Assembly (NCBI GenBank): GCA_947494715.1
Contig: CANLWG010000016.1
Coordinates: 95,106 to 159,105 of the forward strand
Reading direction: 5' to 3'
DNA from: an uncultured Flavobacteriaceae bacterium
GTDB lineage: Bacteria; Bacteroidota; Bacteroidia; Flavobacteriales; Flavobacteriaceae
Length of the DNA stretch: 64,000 nucleotides
In this document: positions 8,930-17,376 of the stretch, piece after piece
Position numbering within the stretch: the stretch's first letter is position 1
Layout of the letters: every line of letters starts with the position of its first letter
Program-made: the position numbers and the translations under genes
Notes under the pieces: model-generated
What the model saw: the letters and a program-made list of their open reading frames with translations, nothing else
Database searches by the model: none
What the model was told of the DNA's origin: nothing

Positions 8930-10093
8930 ATGAGCTATTTTTCTTCTAATTTTAAACTAGGTATTTTAGGTGGTGGTCAATTGGGGAAAATGTTGCTTTA
9001 CGAAACCCGAAAATGGGACATTTATACCCGGGTCATGGATGCCTCCAAAGAGGCTCCTTGTCGGATTGCCTGTAATGAATTTGTCCTTGGAAATCTCATG
9101 GATTTTGATGACGTTTATTCCTTTGGCAAGGAGGTGGACGTTCTTACTATTGAAATCGAAAATGTAAATGTTGATGCCCTCGAAAAATTGGAGGATGAAG
9201 GTATAAAGGTATATCCACCTACCTGGGCCTTACGTACCATACAAAATAAGGCGAAGCAAAAGCTTTTTTACGTAGATCACGGTATCCCAACGGCGCCTTT
9301 CTCACGCTTTGCCTATGCCAGTGAAATAAAGGATAGTTTGGAAAATGGCGGACTGGATTTCCCTTTTGTCTGGAAAAGTGCCCAATTTGGATACGATGGT
9401 CAAGGCGTTAAAATAGTACGAAAAATTGAAGATTTGGAAGGATTGCCTCCCGGTGAATGTATTGCGGAGGACATGATACCTTTTAAAAACGAATTGGCGG
9501 TGATTGTGGCCAGAAGCGTTAATGGGGAACGGGATACCTATCCCGTGGTCGAGATGGAATTTCATCCCGAAGCCAATCAGGTGGAGTATGTCATCTGTCC
9601 GGCCCGTATTGATGATGCCGTAGCAAAAAAAGCCCAAGAAATTGCCTTAAAGGTATCCGAGGAAATTAAGCATGTTGGATTATTAGCCGTGGAAATGTTC
9701 CAAACCCAAGAAGATGAAATCTTAGTGAACGAAGTAGCCCCAAGGCCCCACAACAGTGGTCATTACAGTATTGAGGCAAGCTATACCAATCAATTTGAGC
9801 AGCATATTAGGGCCATATTGGATCTGCCCTTGGGAAATACAAGAAGCAAGGTAGCGGGTATTATGGTTAACTTGGTAGGTACAGAGGGCCATACCGGGGA
9901 CGTAGCCTATGAAAATATGGAACAAGTTTTACAGATGGAAGGCGTAACCCCGCATATCTACGGAAAAAGACAAACGCGTCCATTTCGCAAAATGGGCCAT
10001 GTTACCATAGTAAACGAGAATATTTCCAAGGCAAGGGAAATAGCACAACGCGTAAAGGAAACGATAAACGTAATAAGCAAACAGCATGAGTAA
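8930..10093 (+). CDS. purK: 5-(carboxyamino)imidazole ribonucleotide synthase
   Basis: 387 residues, ATP-grasp enzyme of purine biosynthesis that carboxylates AIR with ATP and bicarbonate to N5-CAIR. The N terminus LGILGGGQLGKML is the PurK glycine-rich signature. The ATP-grasp core includes FVWKSAQFGYDGQGV, and VNEVAPRPHNSGHYSIEAS is the metal-binding and product-site region. The ATG at 8930 is used rather than an upstream in-frame codon at 8789, because the family starts a few residues before LGILGGG and a promoter element lies between. The last 8 bases overlap purE, suggesting translational coupling. Confidence 0.97.
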   Translation: MSYFSSNFKLGILGGGQLGKMLLYETRKWDIYTRVMDASKEAPCRIACNEFVLGNLMDFDDVYSFGKEVDVLTIEIENVNVDALEKLEDEGIKVYPPTWALRTIQNKAKQKLFYVDHGIPTAPFSRFAYASEIKDSLENGGLDFPFVWKSAQFGYDGQGVKIVRKIEDLEGLPPGECIAEDMIPFKNELAVIVARSVNGERDTYPVVEMEFHPEANQVEYVICPARIDDAVAKKAQEIALKVSEEIKHVGLLAVEMFQTQEDEILVNEVAPRPHNSGHYSIEASYTNQFEQHIRAILDLPLGNTRSKVAGIMVNLVGTEGHTGDVAYENMEQVLQMEGVTPHIYGKRQTRPFRKMGHVTIVNENISKAREIAQRVKETINVISKQHE

Positions 10094-10577
10094 AGTAGCC
10101 GTAGTAATGGGAAGTACCAGCGACCTGCCCGTTATGCAGGAAGCCATAGATATTCTAAAGGGGTTTGATATTGAGGTGGATGTGGACATAGTATCCGCGC
10201 ACCGTACACCCGAAAAACTGTTCGAGTTCAGTAAAAATGCCCATGAAAATGGTTATTCCGTTATCATCGCCGGTGCCGGAGGTGCGGCACATCTTCCTGG
10301 CATGGTGGCTTCTATGTCCCCTTTGCCGGTAATAGGCGTTCCGGTTAAGAGCAGTAATTCCATTGATGGTTGGGATTCGATACTCTCCATTCTACAAATG
10401 CCCGGTGGCGTGCCCGTAGCTACCGTCGCCCTTAACGGTGCCAAAAATGCCGGTATCCTTGCCGCCCAAATTATAGGCAGTTCGGATAACTGTGTACTGG
10501 ATAAGATTATACTCTATAAAGAAAGATTGAAACAGAAAGTCATCGACGGAGCCAACGAAGTACGAACCAAGAAATAA
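10086..10577 (+). CDS. purE: N5-CAIR mutase (class I PurE)
   Basis: 163 residues, full length for PurE, which converts N5-CAIR from PurK to CAIR. Family motifs are MGSTSDLPVM near the N terminus, SAHRTPEKL, and GAGGAAHLPGM containing the catalytic His. Its ATG at 10086 overlaps the purK stop region by 8 bases, so the two consecutive enzymes are co-transcribed. Confidence 0.98.
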   Translation: MSKVAVVMGSTSDLPVMQEAIDILKGFDIEVDVDIVSAHRTPEKLFEFSKNAHENGYSVIIAGAGGAAHLPGMVASMSPLPVIGVPVKSSNSIDGWDSILSILQMPGGVPVATVALNGAKNAGILAAQIIGSSDNCVLDKIILYKERLKQKVIDGANEVRTKK

Positions 10578-10661
10578 AAATACTTACCAATTCTTGGTTG
10601 GTGGTTATTTGTTTTGAAGGTACAACCGTCAACCATCAACCCTAAACTATCAACAAATACT

Positions 10662-12689
10662 ATGAATCCCCTTCTCAGCTCTTTTGACACGGCACCTTTC
10701 TCCAAAATAAAGGACGAACACTACAAGCCTGCCTTTCTCGAGGCAATGCAGTCTGCCCGAAAGGAAATCGATGTCATCACTGATAATCCGGATACGCCTA
10801 CCTTTGAAAACACCGTTGTGGCGTTGGAGTTTACCGGTCAACATTTGGATAGGATTTCCAGCCTGTTCTTTAATTTGAATTCTGCGGAGACCAATCCCGA
10901 AATCCAAAAGATAGCCCAGGAAATCTCTCCCCTGCTTTCGGAATTTAGCAATGATGTCACCCTCAATGAAGCATTGTTCGAAAGAATCGATTTCGTCCAT
11001 CAGCAAAAAGATGATTTAAACCTTTCAACCGAGCAGCAGACTTTGCTGGAAAAAAAATACAAAAGCTTTAGTCGCAATGGAGCCAATTTGCCCGAAGAAA
11101 AAAAGAAGCGGCTACGTGAAATCGATGCAGAATTAGCCAAACTTAAATTGCAATTTGGGGAGAATGTATTAGCTGAAACCAACAAGTACGAGCTACATCT
11201 TACCAACGCATCGGACTTGGATGGTTTACCTGAAGGAGAGAAGGAAGCAGCGGTCCAATTAGCCAAGTCCAAGGATAAAGATGGTTGGTTGGTCACCCTG
11301 GACTACCCCAGCTACATTCCTTATATGAAGTATGCCAAAAACAGGGAATTGCGTAAAAAGTTGTCCCTGGTCTTTGGTAGTAAAGGTTTTCATGGAGATG
11401 AACTGGATAATCAGGCAAACGTGCTGAAAATTACCAAACTCCGACATGAAAGAGCAAATTTGTTGGGCTACATGACCCATGCCCATTTTGTATTGGAAGA
11501 GCGCATGGCCGAAACTCCTAAAAAAGTACATACATTTTTAAACGAACTCCTGGAAAAGGCCAGACCGGCTGCTGAAAGGGAATTTAAACAATTGGAAGAT
11601 TTCGCCAAGGAACTTGATGGCATAGGCCGATTACAAAAATGGGATGGCAGCTACTATTCCGAAAAATTGAAACAAAAACTCTTCAATTTGGATGATGAGA
11701 AGTTGAAACCTTATTTTAAATTGGAGAATGTCATCGCTGGAGTTTTTAAGGTTGCGGAAAAACTCTTCGGATTACGGTTTGAGGAAGTTTTTGATATTGA
11801 CACCTATCATGAAGAAGTAAAAACCTACAAGGTATATGATTTGGGCAATAACTTCATCTCTCTTTTCTATGCTGATTTCCATCCTAGAAAGGGAAAAAGG
11901 GGCGGTGCTTGGATGACCTCTTACAAACCGCAATACAAAAGGAACGGGGGAAATATACGACCACACATCTCGAATGTCTGCAATTTTACACGCTCAACAC
12001 CCAACAAGCCATCCCTATTGACCTTTACCGAAGTAACCACATTGTTCCATGAATTTGGGCATGGGTTGCATGGTATGTTGGCCAATACCACCTATCCTAG
12101 TCTATCAGGCACTTCAGTATATTGGGATTTTGTAGAACTCCCCAGTCAAGTGATGGAAAACTGGTGCTATGAAAAAGAGGCCCTTGAACTGTTCGCCACG
12201 CACTACGAGACGGGCGAAACGATTCCCATGGAATTGGTTGAAAAAATAAAGGAATCCGCCACTTTTCAAGAAGGCATGGCCACACTCCGGCAACTGAGTT
12301 TTGGATTGTTGGACATGGCATGGCATGGGGGAGATCCTTCGAATATAACCGATGTGAAAATTCGTGAGAACCAAGCTTTTGAGGGCACCCAATTGTATCC
12401 GGACACTCCAGAAACTTGTATGAGCACCGCATTCTCCCACATTTTTCAGGGAGGATATTCTTCAGGTTACTATAGCTATAAGTGGGCCGAAGTTTTGGAC
12501 GCCGACGCCTTTGCCTTCTTTAAGGAAAAAGGAATTTTTAACAAGGAAGTGGCAACGAAATTCAAAGAAAATATACTCTCCAAAGGGGGCACCGAAAAAC
12601 CGATGGTACTCTACAAAAGATTCCGGGGCCATGAGCCAAAAATAGAGGCATTATTGGAAAGGGCAGGACTTTTGAATACTATGGAGTAG
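10662..12689 (+). CDS. dcp: M3-family zinc metallopeptidase (peptidyl-dipeptidase Dcp type)
   Basis: 675 residues from the ATG at 10662. The zinc site HEFGH is at residues 463-467 inside TTLFHEFGHGLHGML, and the downstream FVELPSQVMENW region supplies the third ligand helix. The first 150 residues are helical, as in oligopeptidase A and Dcp. No signal peptide is seen, so it is probably cytoplasmic and degrades short peptides. The start was chosen because MNPLLSSFDTAPFSKI is the family N terminus; 16 further in-frame codons upstream look non-coding. Confidence 0.93.
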   Translation: MNPLLSSFDTAPFSKIKDEHYKPAFLEAMQSARKEIDVITDNPDTPTFENTVVALEFTGQHLDRISSLFFNLNSAETNPEIQKIAQEISPLLSEFSNDVTLNEALFERIDFVHQQKDDLNLSTEQQTLLEKKYKSFSRNGANLPEEKKKRLREIDAELAKLKLQFGENVLAETNKYELHLTNASDLDGLPEGEKEAAVQLAKSKDKDGWLVTLDYPSYIPYMKYAKNRELRKKLSLVFGSKGFHGDELDNQANVLKITKLRHERANLLGYMTHAHFVLEERMAETPKKVHTFLNELLEKARPAAEREFKQLEDFAKELDGIGRLQKWDGSYYSEKLKQKLFNLDDEKLKPYFKLENVIAGVFKVAEKLFGLRFEEVFDIDTYHEEVKTYKVYDLGNNFISLFYADFHPRKGKRGGAWMTSYKPQYKRNGGNIRPHISNVCNFTRSTPNKPSLLTFTEVTTLFHEFGHGLHGMLANTTYPSLSGTSVYWDFVELPSQVMENWCYEKEALELFATHYETGETIPMELVEKIKESATFQEGMATLRQLSFGLLDMAWHGGDPSNITDVKIRENQAFEGTQLYPDTPETCMSTAFSHIFQGGYSSGYYSYKWAEVLDADAFAFFKEKGIFNKEVATKFKENILSKGGTEKPMVLYKRFRGHEPKIEALLERAGLLNTME

Positions 12690-12776
12690 TTTTTCGGGTT
12701 AACTTATTGATAAGCCTTTGCTTGGATTCCCTTATTCTAATACTTTTTACCGAACTTCGCCGAAAATTAGTATAGT

Positions 12777-13298
12777 ATGGTCTTATTTGTGGACATGGAC
12801 GAGGTACTTGCGGATACCTACGGCGCACATATTGAACAATACAACCAAGACTTTGGCGAAAATCTTACGGTAGACTTTTGCTCCGGCTGGGAAGTGTGGC
12901 AAAAAGTCCCTGAAAATAGAAGGGAAAGTATTCGGCAGCATACTTCTTTAAAAGGATTTTTTAGAAATCTTAAGATTATTCCGGACAGTCAAAATGTTAT
13001 GAAGGAACTGGCCAAAAAGTATGAAGTGTACATTGCCTCCGCGGCTATGGAATTTCCGAATTCCCTTGAGGAAAAATCAGAATGGCTGGATGAACATTTC
13101 CCTTTCATCCCTTGGCAGCAACGTATTCTATGTGGTCACAAGCACATCTTGAAGGGAGACATTTTGATTGATGATCGCACCCGAAATCTGGAAACCTTTC
13201 AAGGCAGGAGCATTATGTTCAGCTCACCGCATAATATCCATACCAATGGTTTTGAGAGGGCCAAGGACTGGAAGGAAGTGGGCAAAAAATTGTTATAA
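12777..13298 (+). CDS. 5'(3')-deoxyribonucleotidase-like HAD phosphatase
   Basis: 173 residues of the HAD superfamily. VDMDEVLADTYG at 5-16 holds the nucleophile and acid/base aspartates (DxDxV variant). IASAAME is motif II, and GDILIDDRTRNL carries the acidic motif IV. This matches bacterial 5'(3')-nucleotidases related to mitochondrial mdN, which dephosphorylate (deoxy)nucleoside monophosphates. The ATG at 12777 directly precedes the first HAD strand. It is flanked by the M3 peptidase gene and a convergent lyase gene. Confidence 0.87.
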   Translation: MVLFVDMDEVLADTYGAHIEQYNQDFGENLTVDFCSGWEVWQKVPENRRESIRQHTSLKGFFRNLKIIPDSQNVMKELAKKYEVYIASAAMEFPNSLEEKSEWLDEHFPFIPWQQRILCGHKHILKGDILIDDRTRNLETFQGRSIMFSSPHNIHTNGFERAKDWKEVGKKLL

Positions 13299-13320
13299 CC
13301 ATCGACGCCTCCCCATAGTA

Positions 13321-15153
13321 TTAGTCTAATTTCACCTGAATTATTTCCTCAGAATCCTTTGTGGAAAAAACCTCGAACCCCAATAATTGTGTTCCCGGGT
13401 TTGGTGCATCAAAGCCGGAAGGGGGCGGATCGGTCTTATATATTTTAAATGAGGCCTCCCTAGGCCGTAACAACTTAACCGTTATGGATTGTCCTCCCTT
13501 GGATAGATAAGCGGCCCGGCCACCTTCGGTAATCTCTATTTCAGCAGGGGTTACAAAAGCCCATCGAATTTTGGCATTATTTGTCTCCCCGGTCCGCAGG
13601 GAATCCGTGATTAAAAGCTCTTGATCCTGGCCAACTTCAAAAGTTCTTCTCGCATAGGTCAATTGGGGGTCATAAATTGCCGATAAATTTACCGCCGCCT
13701 TAAATGTATTGGCGTCATCCCCGATCTTTTCAATAGTAGCTAAGGCTTCTGGGTTCTGCAAGGAGTCATTTACAACAAGGGTGTTATGGGAGAATACGTT
13801 ATTTCTAAAAACTTTCCATCTATCGGAACCCCTATTTTTTTTCCAAATTCCCAAACCTAAGCTTTCAAGGGAATGATATCCCTGAAGGCCCAAATCCAGT
13901 GCCCAGCGTATCCCATACTTTTCAAATACAAAAGAGCCAATATCCATGTGGGCGTGATTGGCCGAAGGACTCCCCGCCTTCACACCTAGATAGAGGGCTG
14001 AGTCTGACCATGAGGATCTATAAATGGCAATTGGAGTGGTGCCATGTGCAATGTACCGGTTTTCATTCTCTGATCTAACTTCGGGGATATCTTGAGACCA
14101 TAAAAGAAGAAAAGGAAGAAACCGATTTGAAATTCCGGTGGCCATAAACTCTCTATTACCATCCATATAGGATTTTAATATATCCATTTCCTGCCATAAC
14201 AATTCCGGTCTTTTCATTTCCTTGGAAAAATAAAATTGTGCCGCATTGAGCCCAGGAGTTTCCCTAGAATCGGAATAATTAAAATATAGACCGGAGGGGC
14301 CTATGACATGGCGATAATAATTAGCGGTTTCCAAAAATCCAGGCTCATCCAACAGTCCAAAATCGGAAGCAAAGGCCGTTTGCAACATAGCGATTAGAAG
14401 CACATTGTATGTTGTACCATAAGACCAGTACATTGGTCCTTCGGGGTAATTTCCATTGGCAGCATATTCCCGCATTGCCTCTGGAACATGTTCAATGCTC
14501 CTTTTGATTACCGTGGTGCATACATCAGGAGCCGAATCAAATACCGCAATTGCAGCAGCGGTCAACCCACCGTGGCAGACCGGGTTCCAATTGTTGGATG
14601 AACTGATCCAACCATGCTCCAAATTTTCGTCCAGAGAGGTTCTGATTCCTTTTTCCAACAACGCTCCGGCAATAGTTTCTCTTTCTGCAGCACTAAGATC
14701 ATGGAACAGCCAATCATATCCTATCGCCAAGCCCATGGCCATTTCGGCAACGTCCAAATAATGAGAGGGATTCCAGGATGAAAAGCTACTTGCGGCCAAC
14801 ATTTCCTGCTTGGCCTTCTCAAAATAGGGTCTTTGTCCCGTAATCTTATACGCATAGGCCAAATAAAGTATGCGCTTCAAATAGGTTCTGGAAACCTCCA
14901 GCAGTCTCCTCCCTTCCTTAATTTCCCGAGCCGGAGGAACGGCCAAAAGGCTATCGCAATTCCTCAAAATCTGTTCATGGATAAACGCATATCTTGTATC
15001 CGAGTCAATCCTTTGTTTTAAATTATTAATCGTACCTGATTGGATAAACAATCTTGGATGTTCCTTGACCGGATTTTCAAATATCTGTGAAAGCGAAAGC
15101 TGAACCGATAAACAAAACAGGAGAAGTGTTCTTATTGGGCATCTAATCATCAT
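13321..15153 (-). CDS. Secreted heparinase II/III-type polysaccharide lyase
   Basis: 610 residues beginning MMIRCPIRTLLLFCLSVQLSLSQ, a signal peptide. The first half is an alpha/alpha toroid region (NPVKEHPRLFIQSG, GYDWLFHDLS, NNWNPVCHGG). The second half has the heparinase II/III beta-sandwich signature SPSANHAHMDIGSFVFEKYG with His and Asn residues. Such enzymes cleave uronic-acid polysaccharides (heparinoids, alginate, ulvan-like), but the substrate cannot be told here. The ATG at 15153 lies 7 bases after the rhodanese stop with AGGA just upstream, so the two genes are probably co-transcribed. No SusCD or sulfatase neighbours are visible. Confidence 0.82.
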   Translation of the reverse strand: MMIRCPIRTLLLFCLSVQLSLSQIFENPVKEHPRLFIQSGTINNLKQRIDSDTRYAFIHEQILRNCDSLLAVPPAREIKEGRRLLEVSRTYLKRILYLAYAYKITGQRPYFEKAKQEMLAASSFSSWNPSHYLDVAEMAMGLAIGYDWLFHDLSAAERETIAGALLEKGIRTSLDENLEHGWISSSNNWNPVCHGGLTAAAIAVFDSAPDVCTTVIKRSIEHVPEAMREYAANGNYPEGPMYWSYGTTYNVLLIAMLQTAFASDFGLLDEPGFLETANYYRHVIGPSGLYFNYSDSRETPGLNAAQFYFSKEMKRPELLWQEMDILKSYMDGNREFMATGISNRFLPFLLLWSQDIPEVRSENENRYIAHGTTPIAIYRSSWSDSALYLGVKAGSPSANHAHMDIGSFVFEKYGIRWALDLGLQGYHSLESLGLGIWKKNRGSDRWKVFRNNVFSHNTLVVNDSLQNPEALATIEKIGDDANTFKAAVNLSAIYDPQLTYARRTFEVGQDQELLITDSLRTGETNNAKIRWAFVTPAEIEITEGGRAAYLSKGGQSITVKLLRPREASFKIYKTDPPPSGFDAPNPGTQLLGFEVFSTKDSEEIIQVKLD

Positions 15154-15160
15154 TAATCCT

Positions 15161-15550
15161 TTAGAATTTCTTATTGCCCTTCCAATTATCATAGCCTCCT
15201 TCTAGATTAACCACATTCCGGTAACCCAGGGAGTCCAGCAGTTTTTGGGCTTTCGCGCTCCTGCCCCCTTTTTTGCAATACAGATACAGTTTTCTGTCTT
15301 TAGGTACAGTATCAAAATATTTTTGAAACCCTGTATCGAACCAATCCATGTTTAGGGCATTTTCTAAATGACCCATCTCGAATTCCTTGGGAGTCCGAAC
15401 GTCGATCAATATCCCGTCTTTGATATCCTTTTGTGAAAACTCTGTGATAGGTTTTGATTTTATTTGGCTATGGCCAAAATTAAGGCCCAACAATACCACA
15501 ATAGCAGTTAAAAATTTCACGGAATTGAATTTAAAATCAAAAATACACAA
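15161..15550 (-). CDS. Exported rhodanese-like domain protein
   Basis: Up to 129 residues: a hydrophobic leader (KFLTAIVVLLGLNFGHS), then one rhodanese domain with ILIDVRTPKEFEMGHL and active-site loop YCKKGGRSA (Cys92 counted from 15550). Single-domain rhodaneses transfer sulfane sulfur or act in thiol chemistry. The leader predicts export. The start is uncertain: ATG at 15550 is almost back-to-back with the divergent sigma factor frame, and a GTG at 15520 would place the signal peptide at the very N terminus and leave room for a promoter. Confidence 0.85.
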   Translation of the reverse strand: MCIFDFKFNSVKFLTAIVVLLGLNFGHSQIKSKPITEFSQKDIKDGILIDVRTPKEFEMGHLENALNMDWFDTGFQKYFDTVPKDRKLYLYCKKGGRSAKAQKLLDSLGYRNVVNLEGGYDNWKGNKKF

Positions 15551-15614
15551 TTATGGCAGCTAGAAAATACAGTGAACAAAATGAAAATATGCGGGTAATT
15601 AAATCAAATTCATC

Positions 15615-15622
15615 TATTTTTG
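15615..15622 (+). promoter_or_regulatory. Possible -7 promoter element of the sigma factor gene
   Basis: TATTTTTG matches TAnnTTTG and lies 17 bases before the ATG at 15640, with AAGG just before that ATG. No clear upstream TTG at the right spacing, so this is tentative. Confidence 0.3.
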
Positions 15623-15639
15623 ATGTTGACAAGGCATCT

Positions 15640-16194
15640 ATGGCAACGCAACAACTACAACCGGAAACTTGGGTAGACTCTTATGCGGATTACCTTTTTA
15701 ACTATGCCGTGGCCCGTGTAAACGATTCGGAAATAGCCAAGGATTTGGTTCAGGAAACATTTTTTGCCGGATTGAATTCAGCTAAAAATTATAAAGGAGA
15801 TGCCGCCGAGCGTACTTGGCTTATTGCCATTTTAAAACGAAAGGTAATTGATCATTACAGAAAGATCAATTCAAAAAAAGGCAAGGCGGAAGTACGCATG
15901 AGCTATAGCGCGGGAAGCGAAGCAGAAGGCGATTGGATGGAAGAACAGGTAGCGGACCCCTTTAGTAACTTTGAAAATGATGCCATTGAAAACGAGGAAT
16001 TGGGATTGGCCATACAAGGCTGTATTTCCAAATTGCCCAAGAAACAATCCTTGGTATTCACCATGAAGACCATACGTGGAATGAGTACTGAAGATATTTG
16101 TAATGAACTGGATATAAACCCGTCTAATTTGTGGGTAATGATCCATAGGGCCAGAACGTCCTTGATGGGCTGCCTTAATCAAAATTGGTTTTAA
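15640..16194 (+). CDS. ECF-type sigma-70 family RNA polymerase sigma factor
   Basis: About 184 residues. Region 2 is WVDSYADYLFNYAVARVNDSEIAKDL with VQETFFAGL. Region 4 is LPKKQSLVFTMKTIRGMSTEDICNELDINPSNLWVMIHRAR, a helix-turn-helix for the -35-like element. The ATG at 15640 (MATQQLQPETW) fits the family N terminus. The frame is open from 15553, so a longer N terminus is possible but would leave only 2 bases to the divergent rhodanese gene. A small zinc-motif gene starts 1 base after its stop, the usual sigma/anti-sigma arrangement. Confidence 0.92.
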   Translation: MATQQLQPETWVDSYADYLFNYAVARVNDSEIAKDLVQETFFAGLNSAKNYKGDAAERTWLIAILKRKVIDHYRKINSKKGKAEVRMSYSAGSEAEGDWMEEQVADPFSNFENDAIENEELGLAIQGCISKLPKKQSLVFTMKTIRGMSTEDICNELDINPSNLWVMIHRARTSLMGCLNQNWF

Positions 16195-16195
16195 A

Positions 16196-16426
16196 ATGAT
16201 GATATCCTGCGAGAAAGCGGCATTGATATGTAACAAAACACAGTATAGGGAAGCAACCTTTATGGAAAAGATAAAGCTGAGGATGCATTTACTCATGTGC
16301 AAAACATGTTCGGCTTTTACCAAAAAAAATACAGAGTTGACAGCTTTATGCGAAAAAGCAAATTTACACAGCCTCTCAGAAGGCGAAAAAATAAAAATGA
16401 AGCAACAATTGGAAGAGAAAATCTAA
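16196..16426 (+). CDS. Small zinc-motif protein, candidate anti-sigma factor
   Basis: 76 residues. The segment HLLMCKTC is an exact H-x3-C-x2-C zinc anti-sigma (ZAS) pattern, preceded by CEKAALICNKTQYREATFMEK, which resembles the zf-HC2 start of anti-sigma factors. It begins 1 base after the ECF sigma stop. Unlike membrane anti-sigmas it has no transmembrane segment, so it would be a soluble regulator, perhaps sensing redox or metals. The function is inferred from motif and position only. It overlaps the convergent UbiA-like gene by 4 bases. Confidence 0.7.
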   Translation: MMISCEKAALICNKTQYREATFMEKIKLRMHLLMCKTCSAFTKKNTELTALCEKANLHSLSEGEKIKMKQQLEEKI

Positions 16427-17250
16427 TTTTTCCCTTCTATTAATAGCCAAATTAACATCCACCAGAATAGGGGAACGGCTTCTACCCAGAAAGCTGAAAA
16501 ATATTTACCCTGGTCCTTCCTTGTAACTATCAAAATACTTCCCACACCAAGAGATAAAAGTGCTTTGGACAAAATTTCATTCTGTGTTGTTTCATCCTTT
16601 AAAAAAGTTAGGAAAAAGAAGAGAAAAATCAACAGCATGCCCAAAATTTTGGTTTTTGCCACACCATAACGGCGGGGTAACGTTTTCAGTTCAGGTGGGT
16701 CATACTTCATATCCCGAATCTCAAAGGGCAATATTAAAACAAGTGCCAGCATAAAGCGTTGTATAGTTTCTACCCAAACATCCCAGGAAAGATTTGAACT
16801 TATGGCTACTACTGGCAATACTACGGTAGTACCTGCCCAAACAATAGCTACGGGAAATATTTTAAAGCCGGCCAAACTTCTTAGATTCCGGGTTCCAGGC
16901 AAGACAGGAAGGGCATATAGACCCGTGAACAATCCCAATATTCCCACTGCAAAAATGGTGTTCCATTCAAGAAAAAATAAATTGTATATGGCAATTCCCA
17001 AGCAAACAAAACTGAAAAACTGAATGTATCCATGGTATTGGTTGGCAAGTCGTATGTACTTCTTTACTTCTACTCCGTATTTAACGAAATTGTAACAGGC
17101 AATACTGCCAAAGAATGTGAAGGAAAACAAGTTTTTGTCCGAGGGGATATTTAAAATTGAGGAAGTAACCCAAAGCAGTGAGAGAATGGCCAAGGCCACA
17201 TGGATGCTAGCGTCAAGATAAAAATTAAAAATGCGACCCAAGAGCTTCAT
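16423..17250 (-). CDS. UbiA-like prenyltransferase-related membrane protein
   Basis: 275 residues with about eight membrane helices, starting MKLLGRIFNFYLDASIHVA (ATG 17250). The pattern FEIRDMKYDPPELKTLPRRYG resembles the second aspartate motif of UbiA-type prenyltransferases. The usual first NDxxDxxxD motif is not visible; YNFVKYGVE is at the expected place. So catalysis is uncertain, and it may be a divergent family member seen in Bacteroidetes. The gene converges on the anti-sigma candidate with a 4-base overlap. Confidence 0.65.
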   Translation of the reverse strand: MKLLGRIFNFYLDASIHVALAILSLLWVTSSILNIPSDKNLFSFTFFGSIACYNFVKYGVEVKKYIRLANQYHGYIQFFSFVCLGIAIYNLFFLEWNTIFAVGILGLFTGLYALPVLPGTRNLRSLAGFKIFPVAIVWAGTTVVLPVVAISSNLSWDVWVETIQRFMLALVLILPFEIRDMKYDPPELKTLPRRYGVAKTKILGMLLIFLFFFLTFLKDETTQNEILSKALLSLGVGSILIVTRKDQGKYFSAFWVEAVPLFWWMLIWLLIEGKN

Positions 17251-17321
17251 CGAACAAAAGTAGCCAAACTGTTTATAAACCACTTTTTTGGTTAAAAACT
17301 TTGCCTCTCACCACACCTCGT

Positions 17322-17356
17322 TTTGTCCATTTTCAGGGAATTTATCCCTAATTTTG
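17322..17356 (+). promoter_or_regulatory. gcvP promoter
   Basis: TTTG at 17322-17325 and TAATTTTG at 17349-17356, spacer 23 bases, fit the Bacteroidetes TTTG...TAnnTTTG promoter. The predicted transcript starts a few bases later, about 15 bases before the ATG at 17377. Confidence 0.6.
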
Positions 17357-17376
17357 TGCAGCTTTTATTAAAAATT

